In this document: positions 1 to 8,433 of the stretch, piece by piece
Layout of the letters: each line of letters opens with the position of its first letter
How positions within the stretch are numbered: position 1 is the stretch's first letter
NCBI RefSeq assembly: GCF_002564045.1
Contig: NZ_PDJK01000002.1
Location: 3,782,001 to 3,846,000, forward strand
DNA from: Amycolatopsis sulphurea
GTDB taxonomy: Bacteria; Actinomycetota; Actinomycetes; Mycobacteriales; Pseudonocardiaceae
Length of the DNA stretch: 64,000 bases
Direction: 5' to 3'
Program-made: the position numbers and the translations under genes
Notes under the pieces: model-generated
The model's input: the letters and a program-made list of their open reading frames with translations, nothing else
The model's database searches: none
Told to the model about the DNA's origin: nothing

Positions 1-99
1 GTCGACCGGGCACGGGAACTGGCCGCCCGTTATGGCAGCCACTTCGAGCCTCCGGCTTCGCTGGTGGAGAAGGCGGCCAAGGGAGAGATCTACGAATAA
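1..99 (+). CDS. 3-hydroxyacyl-CoA dehydrogenase / FadB-FadJ-type protein, C-terminal end (partial)
   Basis: The window opens inside a reading frame that runs from base 1 to a TAA at 97-99. The 32 visible residues include ARYGSHFEPPASLVEKAAKG, which resembles the extreme C-terminus of multifunctional beta-oxidation proteins (3-hydroxyacyl-CoA dehydrogenase domain), where a YGxRFxPPxLLVEKA motif is typical. The enzyme would oxidise 3-hydroxyacyl-CoA in the cytosol. Everything upstream lies outside the window, so the hydratase half cannot be checked. A hairpin follows 11 nt after the stop. Confidence 0.7.
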   Translation, partial: VDRARELAARYGSHFEPPASLVEKAAKGEIYE

Positions 100-110
100 C
101 GCTTGACGGA

Positions 111-145
111 CGGGGCCGCTCTGTTCGCCGGAGCGGCCCCGTTTT
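111..145 (+). terminator. Rho-independent terminator after the FadB-like gene
   Basis: An 11-bp perfect stem (CGGGGCCGCTC at 111-121 with its complement at 131-141) has a 9-nt loop and is followed by TTTT. It sits between the + gene ending at 99 and the convergent gene ending at 145, so it mainly stops + strand transcription. Confidence 0.85.
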
Positions 146-1575
146 CATTCCTGCTCTTTACCGCGGCGGTTGGCGGCGTCGCCGCGCAGGTAGCGGATTT
201 CGGCTCGGTTGCGGTCTCCGTCGTCGATCTTTCGCAGGGCCATCACGGCGCCGTCGCGGTCCATGGTGATGATCCCGCCCCAGTGCCGCTCCGCCGCGGA
301 TTGCCGCCACTGTCGGTGAATCGCCTGCAGCTCGGCTTCGTAGCCGGGATGGCCCGGGTCTTCCTTGAGGAGTTCGTACAGGTGCAGGGGAAGGCCGGAG
401 AAGACCTCGACCCGGACTCCCCGGAACCGGAACACGTGATCCGTGCTGTCGAGGTCGATCCCGTTCACGGTGATCCGGACGTCACACTGGGCGTCGAGCC
501 CGTGCTGCGCACGTTCTCCGCCGATCCGGAATCCCTGTCTCTGGGTAAGGTACCGGCTTGCGGTATCACGGTCGCCGGCGAAGGTGAGCAGCATGGCCGC
601 CGACGATCGGACGAGGACCCGGGACAGCCACTCGTAGCCGCCGGGCTCAATGTGGAATCCAAGGCGGTCTGTCGAATTGCCGTCCTCGTCGGTGGTGGTG
701 ATGAACGAAATGAAGTTCTGCTGTTCCACTTCCCCGGACAGGTTCGGCAGTGATCCACCGGGGACGCCCAGCTCACCGCCGTCGTCGTTGCCGAGCATGA
801 GAACTTCGATACCGTTCTTGCCGGCGAAGGTGGTGGACAGCAACAGATTCGGTACCGGGTGGGCGTCCGATCCCAGCGCTATCAGGTAAGCCAGTTCGGC
901 GGACCGCGTTAGTTGCTTATGCTGAAGTGGCTCCTTCGCGTGCGAGCCACGGCCGTCGGCCACCGCCAAGAGCAGTGGCGCGGCCGCCTTCCGGCCGACG
1001 AGGAAGAAAGCCGGTCGTTCCGGCGGAGGTTTGGGTGCGTCCTGCTCGCGGTCCCTTGCGCGCATCGCCCAGCCCGCCGCGAGTGCGAGTTCGAGATCGA
1101 CCACCTCGAAGCGATAGCCCGGGTGCAATCGTTCCAGGGTGCGCCGGGCGACCAGGAGCGCGACGGCGATGCCGAGATCTCGGGACTGCGTCCCTTTGTT
1201 GTGGTACCTGGTGTCTTTGGCATCCTCGGAACGGGCCAGGATCCCGTTTTCGGAACACAGGGTGGTGAGATAGCGCAGGCAGTTCCAGTGGTGGGAGAGG
1301 CCTCGCGAAGGATTCTGGCTGGACAATGCGGTGGCTCGGCCGAATGCCTGCAGGATGTCCCATGGCGTGGTCCCGATTCGCGGCACGGGCATCTTGCCCG
1401 GATCGGGTGGCTCCTCGCCTTCCTCTCCTTTCTTGCGGCGTTCGTCCCGGAGTTCGGCGGCCAGTCTCGCCACTGCCCCGGCGAGGCGCTCGTTCGAGCG
1501 AACCGGTATCTCCGCCGGTTGTCTCAGCTGAGCCATGCCCTTTTCGAAGGTCGCGTCAGCCGGCAGATCTGCCAT
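145..1575 (-). CDS. Hypothetical protein, 476 aa
   Basis: I do not recognise the family. The protein is soluble, with no signal peptide or membrane segment. Residues 1-65 are charged and Arg/Lys/Glu-rich with a helical look; the rest is mixed alpha/beta, including a central stretch with FFLVGRKAAAPLLLAVADGR. I prefer the ATG at 1575 because GAGGGGTGAGG lies directly upstream; a GTG at 1581 would add two residues. It is a single gene with no same-strand partner, and it converges on the FadB-like gene across a terminator. Coding bias is consistent with a real gene. Confidence 0.75.
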   Translation of the reverse strand: MADLPADATFEKGMAQLRQPAEIPVRSNERLAGAVARLAAELRDERRKKGEEGEEPPDPGKMPVPRIGTTPWDILQAFGRATALSSQNPSRGLSHHWNCLRYLTTLCSENGILARSEDAKDTRYHNKGTQSRDLGIAVALLVARRTLERLHPGYRFEVVDLELALAAGWAMRARDREQDAPKPPPERPAFFLVGRKAAAPLLLAVADGRGSHAKEPLQHKQLTRSAELAYLIALGSDAHPVPNLLLSTTFAGKNGIEVLMLGNDDGGELGVPGGSLPNLSGEVEQQNFISFITTTDEDGNSTDRLGFHIEPGGYEWLSRVLVRSSAAMLLTFAGDRDTASRYLTQRQGFRIGGERAQHGLDAQCDVRITVNGIDLDSTDHVFRFRGVRVEVFSGLPLHLYELLKEDPGHPGYEAELQAIHRQWRQSAAERHWGGIITMDRDGAVMALRKIDDGDRNRAEIRYLRGDAANRRGKEQE

Positions 1576-1876
1576 CCTCACCCCTCATCGGTCGCCGTGG
1601 TCGGCCAGGCCCTTCCACGCAATCGAAAATCGGAGTCCTTGTCTGCCTCCTTCCGGTGGATATCTGTCACCGGAGTCGGCACCCACGGTGATCACCGGCC
1701 CCGGCGCGACTGGGTTGGTGGCCAGGCGGGCAGGCAACGGATGCGGCGTGCACGTCCGGCAGCATTCGTTGCCAGGCAACAGGTTTCCCGAAAACCGGTT
1801 TAATCGGCAACGGGTGTAACGGAATCCGGTCACCGCTCGACTACTCCTGCGCGTTGCATTGTGCGAGGAGGCAGGA

Positions 1877-2383
1877 ATGCTGCGGAGACTGGGGATTGCC
1901 CTGGCTGTGGGCGTGTTGCTCGCCGGATGTGGAGCCGGCCCGGCACCGGCCGGGAATACCGGGACTACGTTGTCCACAAGCGGCTATCCGACGTCCTCGG
2001 CGCCGTCGTCCGCGACCAGCGTGCCGGAGTCGCCGGTGGTTTCGAGCAGCTCAGCCGTGCCTGCGACGTCGGTGGCTGCCGCGCCGGAAACCGCTGCCGC
2101 GCCGGACACCACGGTGAAGACGGCTGCGCCGAAAGTCGCCGCACCGAGAACCACCGCACCGAAAGTCGCTGCAGCGAAGCCGAAACCCCCCGATGTCGCA
2201 GCCCCGGCGCAGCCGGCCGCGTGCGGTGACGACTACTACCGGAATTCGTCCGGCATCTGCGTGCACCGCCCGTCGTCGAATTCGTCCGGTGCGACCGCGC
2301 TCTGCAAGGACGGCAGCTACAGCTACAGCCAGCACCGCTCGGGAACCTGCTCCGGGCACGGCGGGGTGCGGACATGGCTGTGA
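1877..2383 (+). CDS. Lipoprotein with C-terminal DUF3761 domain
   Basis: This is a 168-aa exported lipoprotein. A short N-region (MLRR), a hydrophobic core and the lipobox LAGC (Cys18) mark a signal peptidase II site. Residues ~20-115 are a low-complexity linker rich in Ser, Ala, Pro, Thr and Lys, typical of cell-wall-spanning tethers. The C-terminal ~55 residues (CGDDYYRNSSGICVHRP, then GATALCKDGSYSYSQHRSGT) match the small Cys-containing DUF3761 domain, whose function is unknown. The start is set by AGGAGGC seven bases before the ATG; the upstream extension to 1859 is unlikely. It stands alone. Confidence 0.85.
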   Translation: MLRRLGIALAVGVLLAGCGAGPAPAGNTGTTLSTSGYPTSSAPSSATSVPESPVVSSSSAVPATSVAAAPETAAAPDTTVKTAAPKVAAPRTTAPKVAAAKPKPPDVAAPAQPAACGDDYYRNSSGICVHRPSSNSSGATALCKDGSYSYSQHRSGTCSGHGGVRTWL

Positions 2384-2521
2384 TTTGACCCGCTGATCCG
2401 ACCGCTCTGCCCCGACCGCTCGCCCCGGCCGTTCTGACCCGGCTGCTCCGTTCGGCCCAGTCCGGCGTATCCGGAGGGTCTGATGGGTCACGAACCCGCC
2501 GGTTCGGGTGGCTCGCCCGGT

Positions 2522-2545
2522 AACGTACGTTTCAGTACCGCGTAC
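2522..2545. promoter_or_regulatory. Palindromic operator candidate upstream of the MFS gene
   Basis: AACGTACGTT (2522-2531) is a perfect 10-bp palindrome, followed by GTAC-CGC-GTAC (2535-2545). The pair lies 29-52 bases before the MFS start. DHA2 exporters are often controlled by TetR-type repressors binding such palindromes, but no regulator gene is adjacent. Confidence 0.4.
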
Positions 2546-2573
2546 GGATTGGAACGACCGGGCAGGGGGAGTC

Positions 2574-3971
2574 GTGGCACAGGCTGGTGGGCGGGCGATC
2601 GTTGTGGTGCTCGCCTCGTGCGGGCTGGTCGCGGCGTTCATGCAGACGCTGGTCGTTCCGTTGATTCCGGCCTTTCCGCGGCTGCTGGACACCACGCCGA
2701 CCGACGCGTCCTGGGTCGTCACGGTCACTCTTCTCGCCGGCGCGGTCATCACGCCGGTCAGCGGGCGGCTCGGCGATCTCTACGGCAAACGGCGTGTGCT
2801 GCTGGCCAGTCTCGCCGTGCTGGTGGCCGGTTCGGTGCTGTCGGCGCTGACCAGTTCGCTGATGCTGATGGTGCTCGGCCGGGGGCTGCAAGGCTGCGCG
2901 ATGGGGGTGATCCCGCTCGGCATCAGCATCATGCGGGATGAACTGCCCGCCGAACGCGTCAGCGGTGCGATCTCGCTGATGAGTGCCACGCTCGGGGTCG
3001 GCAGCGCGATCGGGCTGCCGCTCGCCGCGGTCGTCGCGGAGCACGCCGACTGGCATGTGCTCTTCTGGGGTTCGGCCGGGCTCGGCCTCGGCTGTGCGCT
3101 GCTGATTCTCCGTTATGTGCCGGAATCTCCGGTGCGCGCGTCCGCGCCCTTCGACTACCTCGGTGCGTTCGGGCTGGTAACCGGGCTCACCTGCCTGCTG
3201 CTGCCGATCGTGAAGGGCGGTGAATGGGGCTGGGGCAGCCCCGCGACGCTCGGTTTCGCGGCGGCGGCAGTGGTCGTGTTCGCGGGCTGGGGCCGGTACC
3301 AGCTGCACCGGCGAGACCCACTGGTCGATCTCCGGGTGTCGGTCCGGCGGCCGGTGCTGTTCACGAACCTGGCCTCGATCCTGGCCGGGTTTGCCATGTA
3401 CGCCATGGCTTTGTCGTTCCCGCAACTGCTGCAGGCACCTTCCTCGACCGGGTACGGCTTCGGCCTGACCATGGTCCAGGCAGGCTTGTGCTTGGCGCCC
3501 AACGGACTGGTCATGATGCTGCTGTCGCCGGTCTCCGCGCGACTGACCAACCGCTACGGCGCGCGGACCACCCTGATCACCGGCACCGTCGTGATCGCCC
3601 TCGGCTACCTCTTCGCGATCCTGTTGATGGACAACGTGTTCGAGCTGGTCGTCGCATCGGTGATCATCGGCGCCGGGGTCGGCATCGCGTACGCGGCCAT
3701 GCCCGCACTGATCATGAGCGCGGTGCCGGTCACCGAAACCGCGTCCGCCAACGGTCTCAACGCGCTCATGCGCGCGGTCGGCACCTCCACCGCCAGCGCG
3801 GTGATGGCGACCCTGCTCGCCCACCTGACCGTGACGGCGGGCGCGCTGACCGTGCCGTCGCTGACCGGGTTCCGCGTCGCCTTCACCGTGGCCGCGGTGG
3901 CCGCTCTCGGCGGACTGGCGCTTACCCTGGTGGTACCTCGCGCGCAGGCGCGGGAACTGGTCGGGGTCTGA
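2574..3971 (+). CDS. MFS transporter, DHA2 (drug:H+ antiporter) family
   Basis: This 465-aa membrane protein probably exports small molecules using the proton gradient. The first helix is followed by PLIPAFPRLLDTTPTDASWV and then by the MFS motif A GRLGDLYGKRRVL, both typical of DHA2 exporters. About 14 hydrophobic segments can be traced, and the helix 5 region (SATLGVGSAIGLPLAAVVAEH) carries a motif-C-like pattern. I choose GTG 2574 because GGGGGA lies five bases upstream; the longer frame from 2508 adds a polar tail without a ribosome site. The gene is monocistronic and converges on ilvX (gap 21 nt). The substrate cannot be predicted. Confidence 0.88.
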   Translation: MAQAGGRAIVVVLASCGLVAAFMQTLVVPLIPAFPRLLDTTPTDASWVVTVTLLAGAVITPVSGRLGDLYGKRRVLLASLAVLVAGSVLSALTSSLMLMVLGRGLQGCAMGVIPLGISIMRDELPAERVSGAISLMSATLGVGSAIGLPLAAVVAEHADWHVLFWGSAGLGLGCALLILRYVPESPVRASAPFDYLGAFGLVTGLTCLLLPIVKGGEWGWGSPATLGFAAAAVVVFAGWGRYQLHRRDPLVDLRVSVRRPVLFTNLASILAGFAMYAMALSFPQLLQAPSSTGYGFGLTMVQAGLCLAPNGLVMMLLSPVSARLTNRYGARTTLITGTVVIALGYLFAILLMDNVFELVVASVIIGAGVGIAYAAMPALIMSAVPVTETASANGLNALMRAVGTSTASAVMATLLAHLTVTAGALTVPSLTGFRVAFTVAAVAALGGLALTLVVPRAQARELVGV

Positions 3972-3992
3972 GCGCAGAGCCCGTGCCTGAAG

Positions 3993-5546
3993 TCAGACCA
4001 ACGGCGGTACCGCCGCGTCGATCAAGTGCGGGCCTGGTTCGGCGACCGCGTGGCGGAACTGCTGGGCGAGTTCCTCGGCGGTCGTCGCGCGGGTGGCCGG
4101 TACGCCCATGCCTTCGGCGATTTTCACGAAGTCCAAGTCCGGCCGTCCGAGGTCGAGCAGGTTCTTGGCGCGCGGGCCGTCGCCGGACGCGCCGACGCGT
4201 TGCAGCTCCATGCGCAGGATCGCGTAGGCGTTGTTGTTGAGTACGACTGTGGTCACGTCGAGGTTCTCGCGGGCCTGCGTCCACAGCGCCGAGATCGTGT
4301 ACATCGCGCTGCCGTCTGCCTCCAGGTTGATCACCGGCCGCTGGGGCGCGGCGATGGCGGCGCCGACGGCCACCGGCATGCCGAAGCCGATCGCTCCGCC
4401 GGTGAGCGTCAGCACGTCGTGGCGTGGCGCACCTGCGGTGCCCGCTGGGAGCAGCACGCCCGAGGTGTTGGTCTCGTCGACGACGATCGCGTCTTCCGGG
4501 AGCAGCGCGCCGATCACATCGACCCAGTTCTGCGGGCTGAGCGGTCCGCTCGGCAGGTCCGGCCGGACTGCCTGCTGCACCACCGGTTCGGTGTCCGCGG
4601 CGACCAGCGCGGCGACCTCGCCGAGTGCGGCGGCCACGTGCTGGCCCGGCGCCGCGAGCATGTGCACCTGCGCGCCGTCCGGGGCCAGCTCGCTCGGCAT
4701 CCCGGGATAGGCGAAGAACGACACCGGTGCCTTCGCGCCGGCGACTATGAGATGCCGTACTCCGTCGAGCTGGTACCTCGCTTGTTCGGCCAGGTAGCCG
4801 AGCCGTTCGACGTGTGGCAGCCCGGCCCCGCGTTCGATCCGCGCCGGAAACGTTTCGGTGAACGCCTTGGCCCCGGTGGCCTCGGCGATCCGGCTGGCCG
4901 CCCGCAATCCCGCTGCGCGGCAGGCGTCGCCGCCGATCAGCAGCGCGACCGGCTCGCCGCTGCGCAGGACGTCCGCGATCGCCTGCACCGTGGTCGAGTC
5001 CACTGCGTGCGGCACCCGCGGAGGAATCGGTGCGCAGGTTTCGCCGCCCTCGCCCCAGGACACGTCCGCGGGCAGCACGAGCGTGGCGATCCGGCCGGGA
5101 GCGTCCTGTGCGGCGGCGACTGCGGCGGCCGCGTCCGCACCGACGTCCTTGGGGTGCCCGGAACGCCGCGTCCAGCCGTCGAGCCAGCCGGTCAGCGAGT
5201 CGATGTCCGACTCCAGCGGCGCGTCATACTGCGCGTGGTAGGTGGCGTGGTCACCGACCACGTTGACGATCGGAGCCGCCGCGCGCCGTGCGTTGTGCAG
5301 ATTCGCCAGGCCGTTGCCCAGACCCGGACCGAGGTGCAGCAAGGTGGCCGCGGGTTTGCCGGCGATCCGCGCGTAACCGTCGGCCGCGCCGGTGGCGACG
5401 CCCTCGAACAGCGCCGGCACGCCGCGCATTTCCGGCACCGAGTCGAGCGCGGCCACGAAGTGCATCTCCGAGGTACCTGGGTTGGCGAAACACACTTCGA
5501 CGCCGCAGTCGACGAGCGTGCGGATCAGGGATTGGGCGCCGTTCAT
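3993..5546 (-). CDS. ilvX: Acetolactate-synthase-like ThDP enzyme, IlvX type
   Basis: This 517-aa ThDP-dependent enzyme resembles mycobacterial IlvX along its length (MNGAQSLIRTLVDCGVEVCF at the start, GPHLIDAAVPPLV at the end). The conserved activating Glu is in LFEGVATGAADGYA (Glu48). The ThDP/Mg motif is degenerate, EADGSAMYT rather than GDG, with the trailing Asn pair in VVLNNNAYAILRME. No regulatory small subunit (IlvN) is nearby, so a branched-chain biosynthesis role is not supported; a decarboxylase or other carboligase is possible. The start is ATG 5546, overlapping by 4 nt the stop of a small upstream ORF. Confidence 0.85.
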   Translation of the reverse strand: MNGAQSLIRTLVDCGVEVCFANPGTSEMHFVAALDSVPEMRGVPALFEGVATGAADGYARIAGKPAATLLHLGPGLGNGLANLHNARRAAAPIVNVVGDHATYHAQYDAPLESDIDSLTGWLDGWTRRSGHPKDVGADAAAAVAAAQDAPGRIATLVLPADVSWGEGGETCAPIPPRVPHAVDSTTVQAIADVLRSGEPVALLIGGDACRAAGLRAASRIAEATGAKAFTETFPARIERGAGLPHVERLGYLAEQARYQLDGVRHLIVAGAKAPVSFFAYPGMPSELAPDGAQVHMLAAPGQHVAAALGEVAALVAADTEPVVQQAVRPDLPSGPLSPQNWVDVIGALLPEDAIVVDETNTSGVLLPAGTAGAPRHDVLTLTGGAIGFGMPVAVGAAIAAPQRPVINLEADGSAMYTISALWTQARENLDVTTVVLNNNAYAILRMELQRVGASGDGPRAKNLLDLGRPDLDFVKIAEGMGVPATRATTAEELAQQFRHAVAEPGPHLIDAAVPPLV

Positions 5547-5836
5547 CGGTTCTGTGCTCGCTTTCCCGGCTCGGCGAGCATGCCGCCGCTCGCACTCAGT
5601 TCCCCTGGGTCCACCGGGCAGGTGAGGGCTTGCCCGGTAGTGGTCCGGTCCGGTTCGGCGAGCGTGACCCCCGGCTGGGCGACTGTCACGGCCTCCCTCA
5701 GCGCCACTGTTTCCCGCTGCGCCGCTTCTCTCTGCGCCACTTCTGTCTGCGCCACTGTTTGCCCCTCCCTGAGCACTCGGACGTTGTGCTTCGAGCCTAG
5801 CTCTTCTGGGCGGGGGTAAGCATGAAGATGGTTCAC
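5543..5836 (-). CDS. Possible 97-aa leader ORF with 15-nt repeats, coupled to ilvX
   Basis: An open frame runs from ATG 5836 and ends in an ATGA overlap with the ilvX start, an arrangement usual for translational coupling. Its middle carries about four imperfect 15-nt repeats (plus-strand ~5690-5765), giving pentad-like VAQTE-VAQRE-AAQRE units. The first codons use A/T-ending codons unlike neighbouring genes, there is no clear ribosome site before the ATG, and no family is recognised. It may instead be the ilvX leader and promoter region. Confidence 0.3.
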   Translation of the reverse strand: MNHLHAYPRPEELGSKHNVRVLREGQTVAQTEVAQREAAQRETVALREAVTVAQPGVTLAEPDRTTTGQALTCPVDPGELSASGGMLAEPGKRAQNR

Positions 5837-5916
5837 GTCCAGCAGGTGTGATCACCGAGGGTAATGGCCGGGTTGACGCTGTGTCGGGCAGCTTCGGCGG
5901 GTGGGAAAACAAAAAA

Positions 5917-5949
5917 CCCACGCTATTCCGAATGTCTCGGAATAGCGTG
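5917..5949 (-). terminator. Terminator of the 30-aa peptide gene
   Basis: A perfect 14-bp stem (CCACGCTATTCCGA and its complement) closes a 5-nt loop. On the minus strand it is followed by a T-rich run (GGGTTTTTTGTTTT), a classical intrinsic terminator. It lies 65 nt downstream of the small ORF stop and separates it from the ilvX promoter. Confidence 0.88.
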
Positions 5950-6013
5950 GAAAATTGCGCGGAGACCGGCCCGCGCCAACAGGCCGGCCTCCGCGATCAA
6001 TCCTTGGGGCCGC

Positions 6014-6106
6014 TCAGACGAGCCAGCCGACCAGGTGCGCGACGCCGGCCAGCAGGTTGCTGAGGATGTCGTGGCCGTGGTGCGCGCAGTGGATGAGCGA
6101 GTGCAT
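6014..6106 (-). CDS. Small peptide, 30 aa, His-rich N-terminus and hydrophobic C-terminus
   Basis: The peptide begins MHSLIHCAHHGHDILSNLLA and ends in a hydrophobic GVAHLVGWLV-like tail. A strong ribosome site (AAGGAG) lies seven bases before the ATG, and a strong intrinsic terminator follows 65 nt after the stop, so it looks like a complete monocistronic gene. Residues 2-12 contain four His and one Cys, a possible metal-binding patch; residues 14-30 could form one amphipathic or membrane-inserted helix. A TTGACA hexamer at 6193-6188 (minus strand) may be a -35 element, but the matching -10 is weak. Function unknown; I know no family. Confidence 0.65.
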   Translation of the reverse strand: MHSLIHCAHHGHDILSNLLAGVAHLVGWLV

Positions 6107-6578
6107 GGAGGGGCTCCTTGTTCCTGATGGTTTTCACTGTTGCTCTCGCGAGGAGCGAGGAGAAGATTTGCATCGGGGTGCCGGAAGTGTCAAAAGCCGG
6201 TTCCGGTGCGAACGCGCACCCAGGAATCTTCCCATGCTAAACGTGTAAGGCTTTCGGGTTTGATGGCGGGGGTGGCACTGCGGCGCAACCACCACCGTTG
6301 GTAGCGAGCGAGGGGAGCGATCACCCTCGGTAGCAGAAGCTCATTGCGACAACCGGGCGTCGTCGCGACCCGAAATGATGAACGTGGCACCACGAATGGT
6401 GAATATCGCATGTTCACACTTCAGGGTGATCATCACCGGTCCGAAGGGGGTTCGGGGCCGGGGTGCGCAAGTACGGATCGTGATCATTTGTTCACTGAGA
6501 AGTGCGTCATTCCTCGACCGGTGGCGGCCAGGCTGCTGCTTCCGCTGTCTCGGCGCGGCACGCCTGGCCGCCGTCCGC
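6107..6578. other. Non-coding spacer, 472 nt
   Basis: No convincing gene lies here. It contains the 5' control region of the 30-aa peptide (purine-rich leader at ~6150-6165, TTGACA-like hexamer at 6188-6193 on the minus strand). The remainder has lower GC than its surroundings, including TGATCATCAC and TGATCATTTG around 6427 and 6481. No terminator was recognised for the DUF3830 gene that ends at 6579. Confidence 0.5.
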
Positions 6579-7079
6579 TCAGTCGGCGCGGGCGAAGGAG
6601 AGCGTCTCGCCTTCGACCCCGCGCAGCCAGAGATCCTTGGCTGCGGCGGCGATCTCGGACAGCCCCTCCTCGATGGTCGCGAAGACGTTCCCGGGTATCC
6701 AGCCGGCGTCACCGTTGATCAGGAGGTTGTTCCGGCCGTAGAAGATCGCCAGGTCTGTGGCGCCCTGGTCGCTGTGTGCTTCGCTGCCTTCGTCGTAGCC
6801 GTACGCCGGGTTGCCGATCTCCCAGGCTTCGAAGCCGAAATAGACGACGTCGCCCGGGATCGGCGTGATGGTCGGGTTTTCCCGGCCGGGCTTGGGCTCG
6901 GCGAACGGCGGTACCAAGGTGTAGATCTCGTTGCGCGCGTACTTCGCGTGGTACGCCGAGCCGCTGTGCGGGAGTGCGTCCCACACCGCCTTGCAAGTGC
7001 GCGGTGCCTCTTCGTCGAGTAGGCGGGCTCGGCACGAGACCCCGCGCTTGTCGAGGGTGATGGTGATGTACCGCGCCAT
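6579..7079 (-). CDS. DUF3830 family (cyclophilin-like fold) protein
   Basis: This 166-aa cytosolic protein opens with ARYITITLDKRGVSCRARLL and contains VWDALPHSGSAYHAKYARNE and GDVVYFGFEAWEIG, which I recognise as DUF3830. The family is predicted to have a cyclophilin-like barrel and commonly sits beside amidases, racemases and dehydrogenases in catabolic clusters; its reaction is unknown. It begins 3 nt after the aminotransferase stop, so both are one transcript controlled from the divergent region at 8343-8433. Length is normal for the family. Confidence 0.85.
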   Translation of the reverse strand: MARYITITLDKRGVSCRARLLDEEAPRTCKAVWDALPHSGSAYHAKYARNEIYTLVPPFAEPKPGRENPTITPIPGDVVYFGFEAWEIGNPAYGYDEGSEAHSDQGATDLAIFYGRNNLLINGDAGWIPGNVFATIEEGLSEIAAAAKDLWLRGVEGETLSFARAD

Positions 7080-7082
7080 GCT

Positions 7083-8342
7083 TCAGCTCCCTGTCGCGAC
7101 GGAAGCGACTACGTCGCCCCAGATCCGCAGTGCTTCGTCGACCTGGTCCGAGGTCACCACTAGCGGCGGCACCATGCGTACGACGTTCGAGTACGCGCCG
7201 CAGGTGAGTAGAAGAAGGCCGCTGCGGGCGGCTGCATGTTGCACGGCCTGCGCGGTCGCGGTGTCCGGTTCGCCGTCGGCAGTGGTGAACTCGGTGCCGA
7301 CCAGAAGGCCGAGGCCGCGTACGTCGCCGATGGCCGGCGTCTTGTCTGCTACGACTTGCGCGCCTTCCAGCAGTTGGCGGCCGCGCTCTGCGGCATTCTC
7401 GACCAAGCCCTCGTCACGGATCACGTCGAGCGTTGCGACCGCGGCTGCGCAGGAGACAGCGTTGCCGCCGTACGTGCCGCCTTGGGAGCCTGGGAGCGCC
7501 TTCGCCATCAGTTCCTGCGAAGCCGCGATACCCGACAGTGGGAAGCCACTGGCGAGCCCCTTGGCGATGAGCACAATGTCAGGGGAGACGTCGTAGTGGT
7601 CGTGGCCCCAGAACTTGCCGGTGCGGCCGAAGCCGGTCTGCACCTCATCGAGCACCAGGAGGATGCCGTGCCGGTCAGCGCGCTCGCGCAGCCCGGCGAA
7701 GAACTCGGTGTTCGCCGGGACGTATCCGCCTTCGCCGAGAACCGGCTCGACGAACAACGCGGCTGTCTCGCTCGGCGCGGACACTGTCTGGAACAGATAG
7801 TCGAGCTCGCGCAGTGCGAACTTCGTGGCCGTGTCCTGATCCCAGCCGTAGTGGTAGGCGTACGGGAATGGTGCGACGTGTACGCCGGCCATCAACGGCG
7901 AGATGCCGGCGCTGAACCGCGTGCCGGACGTCGTCATCGACGCGGCGGCGACAGTGCGTCCGTGGAAGCCGCCTTGGAACACGATTACGTTCGGCCGCTT
8001 CGTCGCTTGACGCGCAAGCCGCAGCGCGGCTTCCACGGCTTCGCTGCCGGAGTTCGCGTAGAACAGCGAGTCGAGCCTTGAGGGCAGCACGGTGCCGAGC
8101 TTCTCCGTCAGCTCCAGCAGCGGCTTGTGCATCACCGTCGTGTACTGCCCGTGTACGAGTTTGCCGATCTGTTCGCGCGCGGCCTCGACCACCCGCGGGT
8201 GGCAGTGGCCGGTACTCGTCACGCCGATCCCCGCGGTGAAGTCGAGGTGGCGTTTGCCGTCCACGTCGTAGAGGTAAACCCCTTCACCGTGGTCGACGAC
8301 AACGGGCGTGGCCTGCTTGAGCAGCGGGGACAGCTGTGCCAT
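7083..8342 (-). CDS. Class III PLP-dependent aminotransferase (4-aminobutyrate aminotransferase-like)
   Basis: This 419-aa fold-type I enzyme would transfer an amino group from an omega-amino acid or amine to a keto acid, giving a semialdehyde. Asp232 in LVLDEVQTGFGR contacts the PLP pyridine, and Lys261 in IVLIAKGLASGFPLSG forms the Schiff base. GSEAVEAALRLAR (from Gly99) is the cofactor phosphate region. ATG 8342 is chosen because AGGAG lies eight bases upstream; the frame extends further only as a shadow. It is divergent from a semialdehyde dehydrogenase, with an operator between them, which suggests that the two act in sequence. Confidence 0.9.
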   Translation of the reverse strand: MAQLSPLLKQATPVVVDHGEGVYLYDVDGKRHLDFTAGIGVTSTGHCHPRVVEAAREQIGKLVHGQYTTVMHKPLLELTEKLGTVLPSRLDSLFYANSGSEAVEAALRLARQATKRPNVIVFQGGFHGRTVAAASMTTSGTRFSAGISPLMAGVHVAPFPYAYHYGWDQDTATKFALRELDYLFQTVSAPSETAALFVEPVLGEGGYVPANTEFFAGLRERADRHGILLVLDEVQTGFGRTGKFWGHDHYDVSPDIVLIAKGLASGFPLSGIAASQELMAKALPGSQGGTYGGNAVSCAAAVATLDVIRDEGLVENAAERGRQLLEGAQVVADKTPAIGDVRGLGLLVGTEFTTADGEPDTATAQAVQHAAARSGLLLLTCGAYSNVVRMVPPLVVTSDQVDEALRIWGDVVASVATGS

Positions 8343-8377
8343 GCGGCGCGCTCCTAGGTCTGGTTCAGCGGTTGTCG

Positions 8378-8389
8378 ATTGTTGACAAT
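8378..8389. promoter_or_regulatory. GntR-type operator site 1 (ATTGTTGACAAT)
   Basis: This 12-bp near-perfect palindrome sits between the divergent starts at 8342 and 8434. It fits the GntR half-site scheme TNGT...ACNA and is nearly identical to two further sites at 13366 and 14242, all in control regions of this cluster. It is probably bound by the GntR/FCD protein encoded at 11909-12607. Confidence 0.8.
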
Positions 8390-8433
8390 ATCCATAGCAT
8401 GGCTTCGGGACAACAGGAACGGGAGCGATCCGG

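Noticed and set aside
2532..3824. Long antisense frame opposite the MFS gene (430 aa)
   Set aside because: Composition (His/Arg/Gln-rich, no hydrophobic core) is that of a shadow frame of a high-GC gene; the plus-strand protein has clear MFS motifs.
4026..5819. 597-aa antisense frame over ilvX
   Set aside because: Shadow frame: the minus strand encodes the recognisable ThDP enzyme; no family signal on the plus strand.
3993..5921. Extended N-terminus for IlvX (642 aa)
   Set aside because: The extra ~125 residues are low-complexity and lack family similarity, while MNGAQSL at 5546 matches the known IlvX start.
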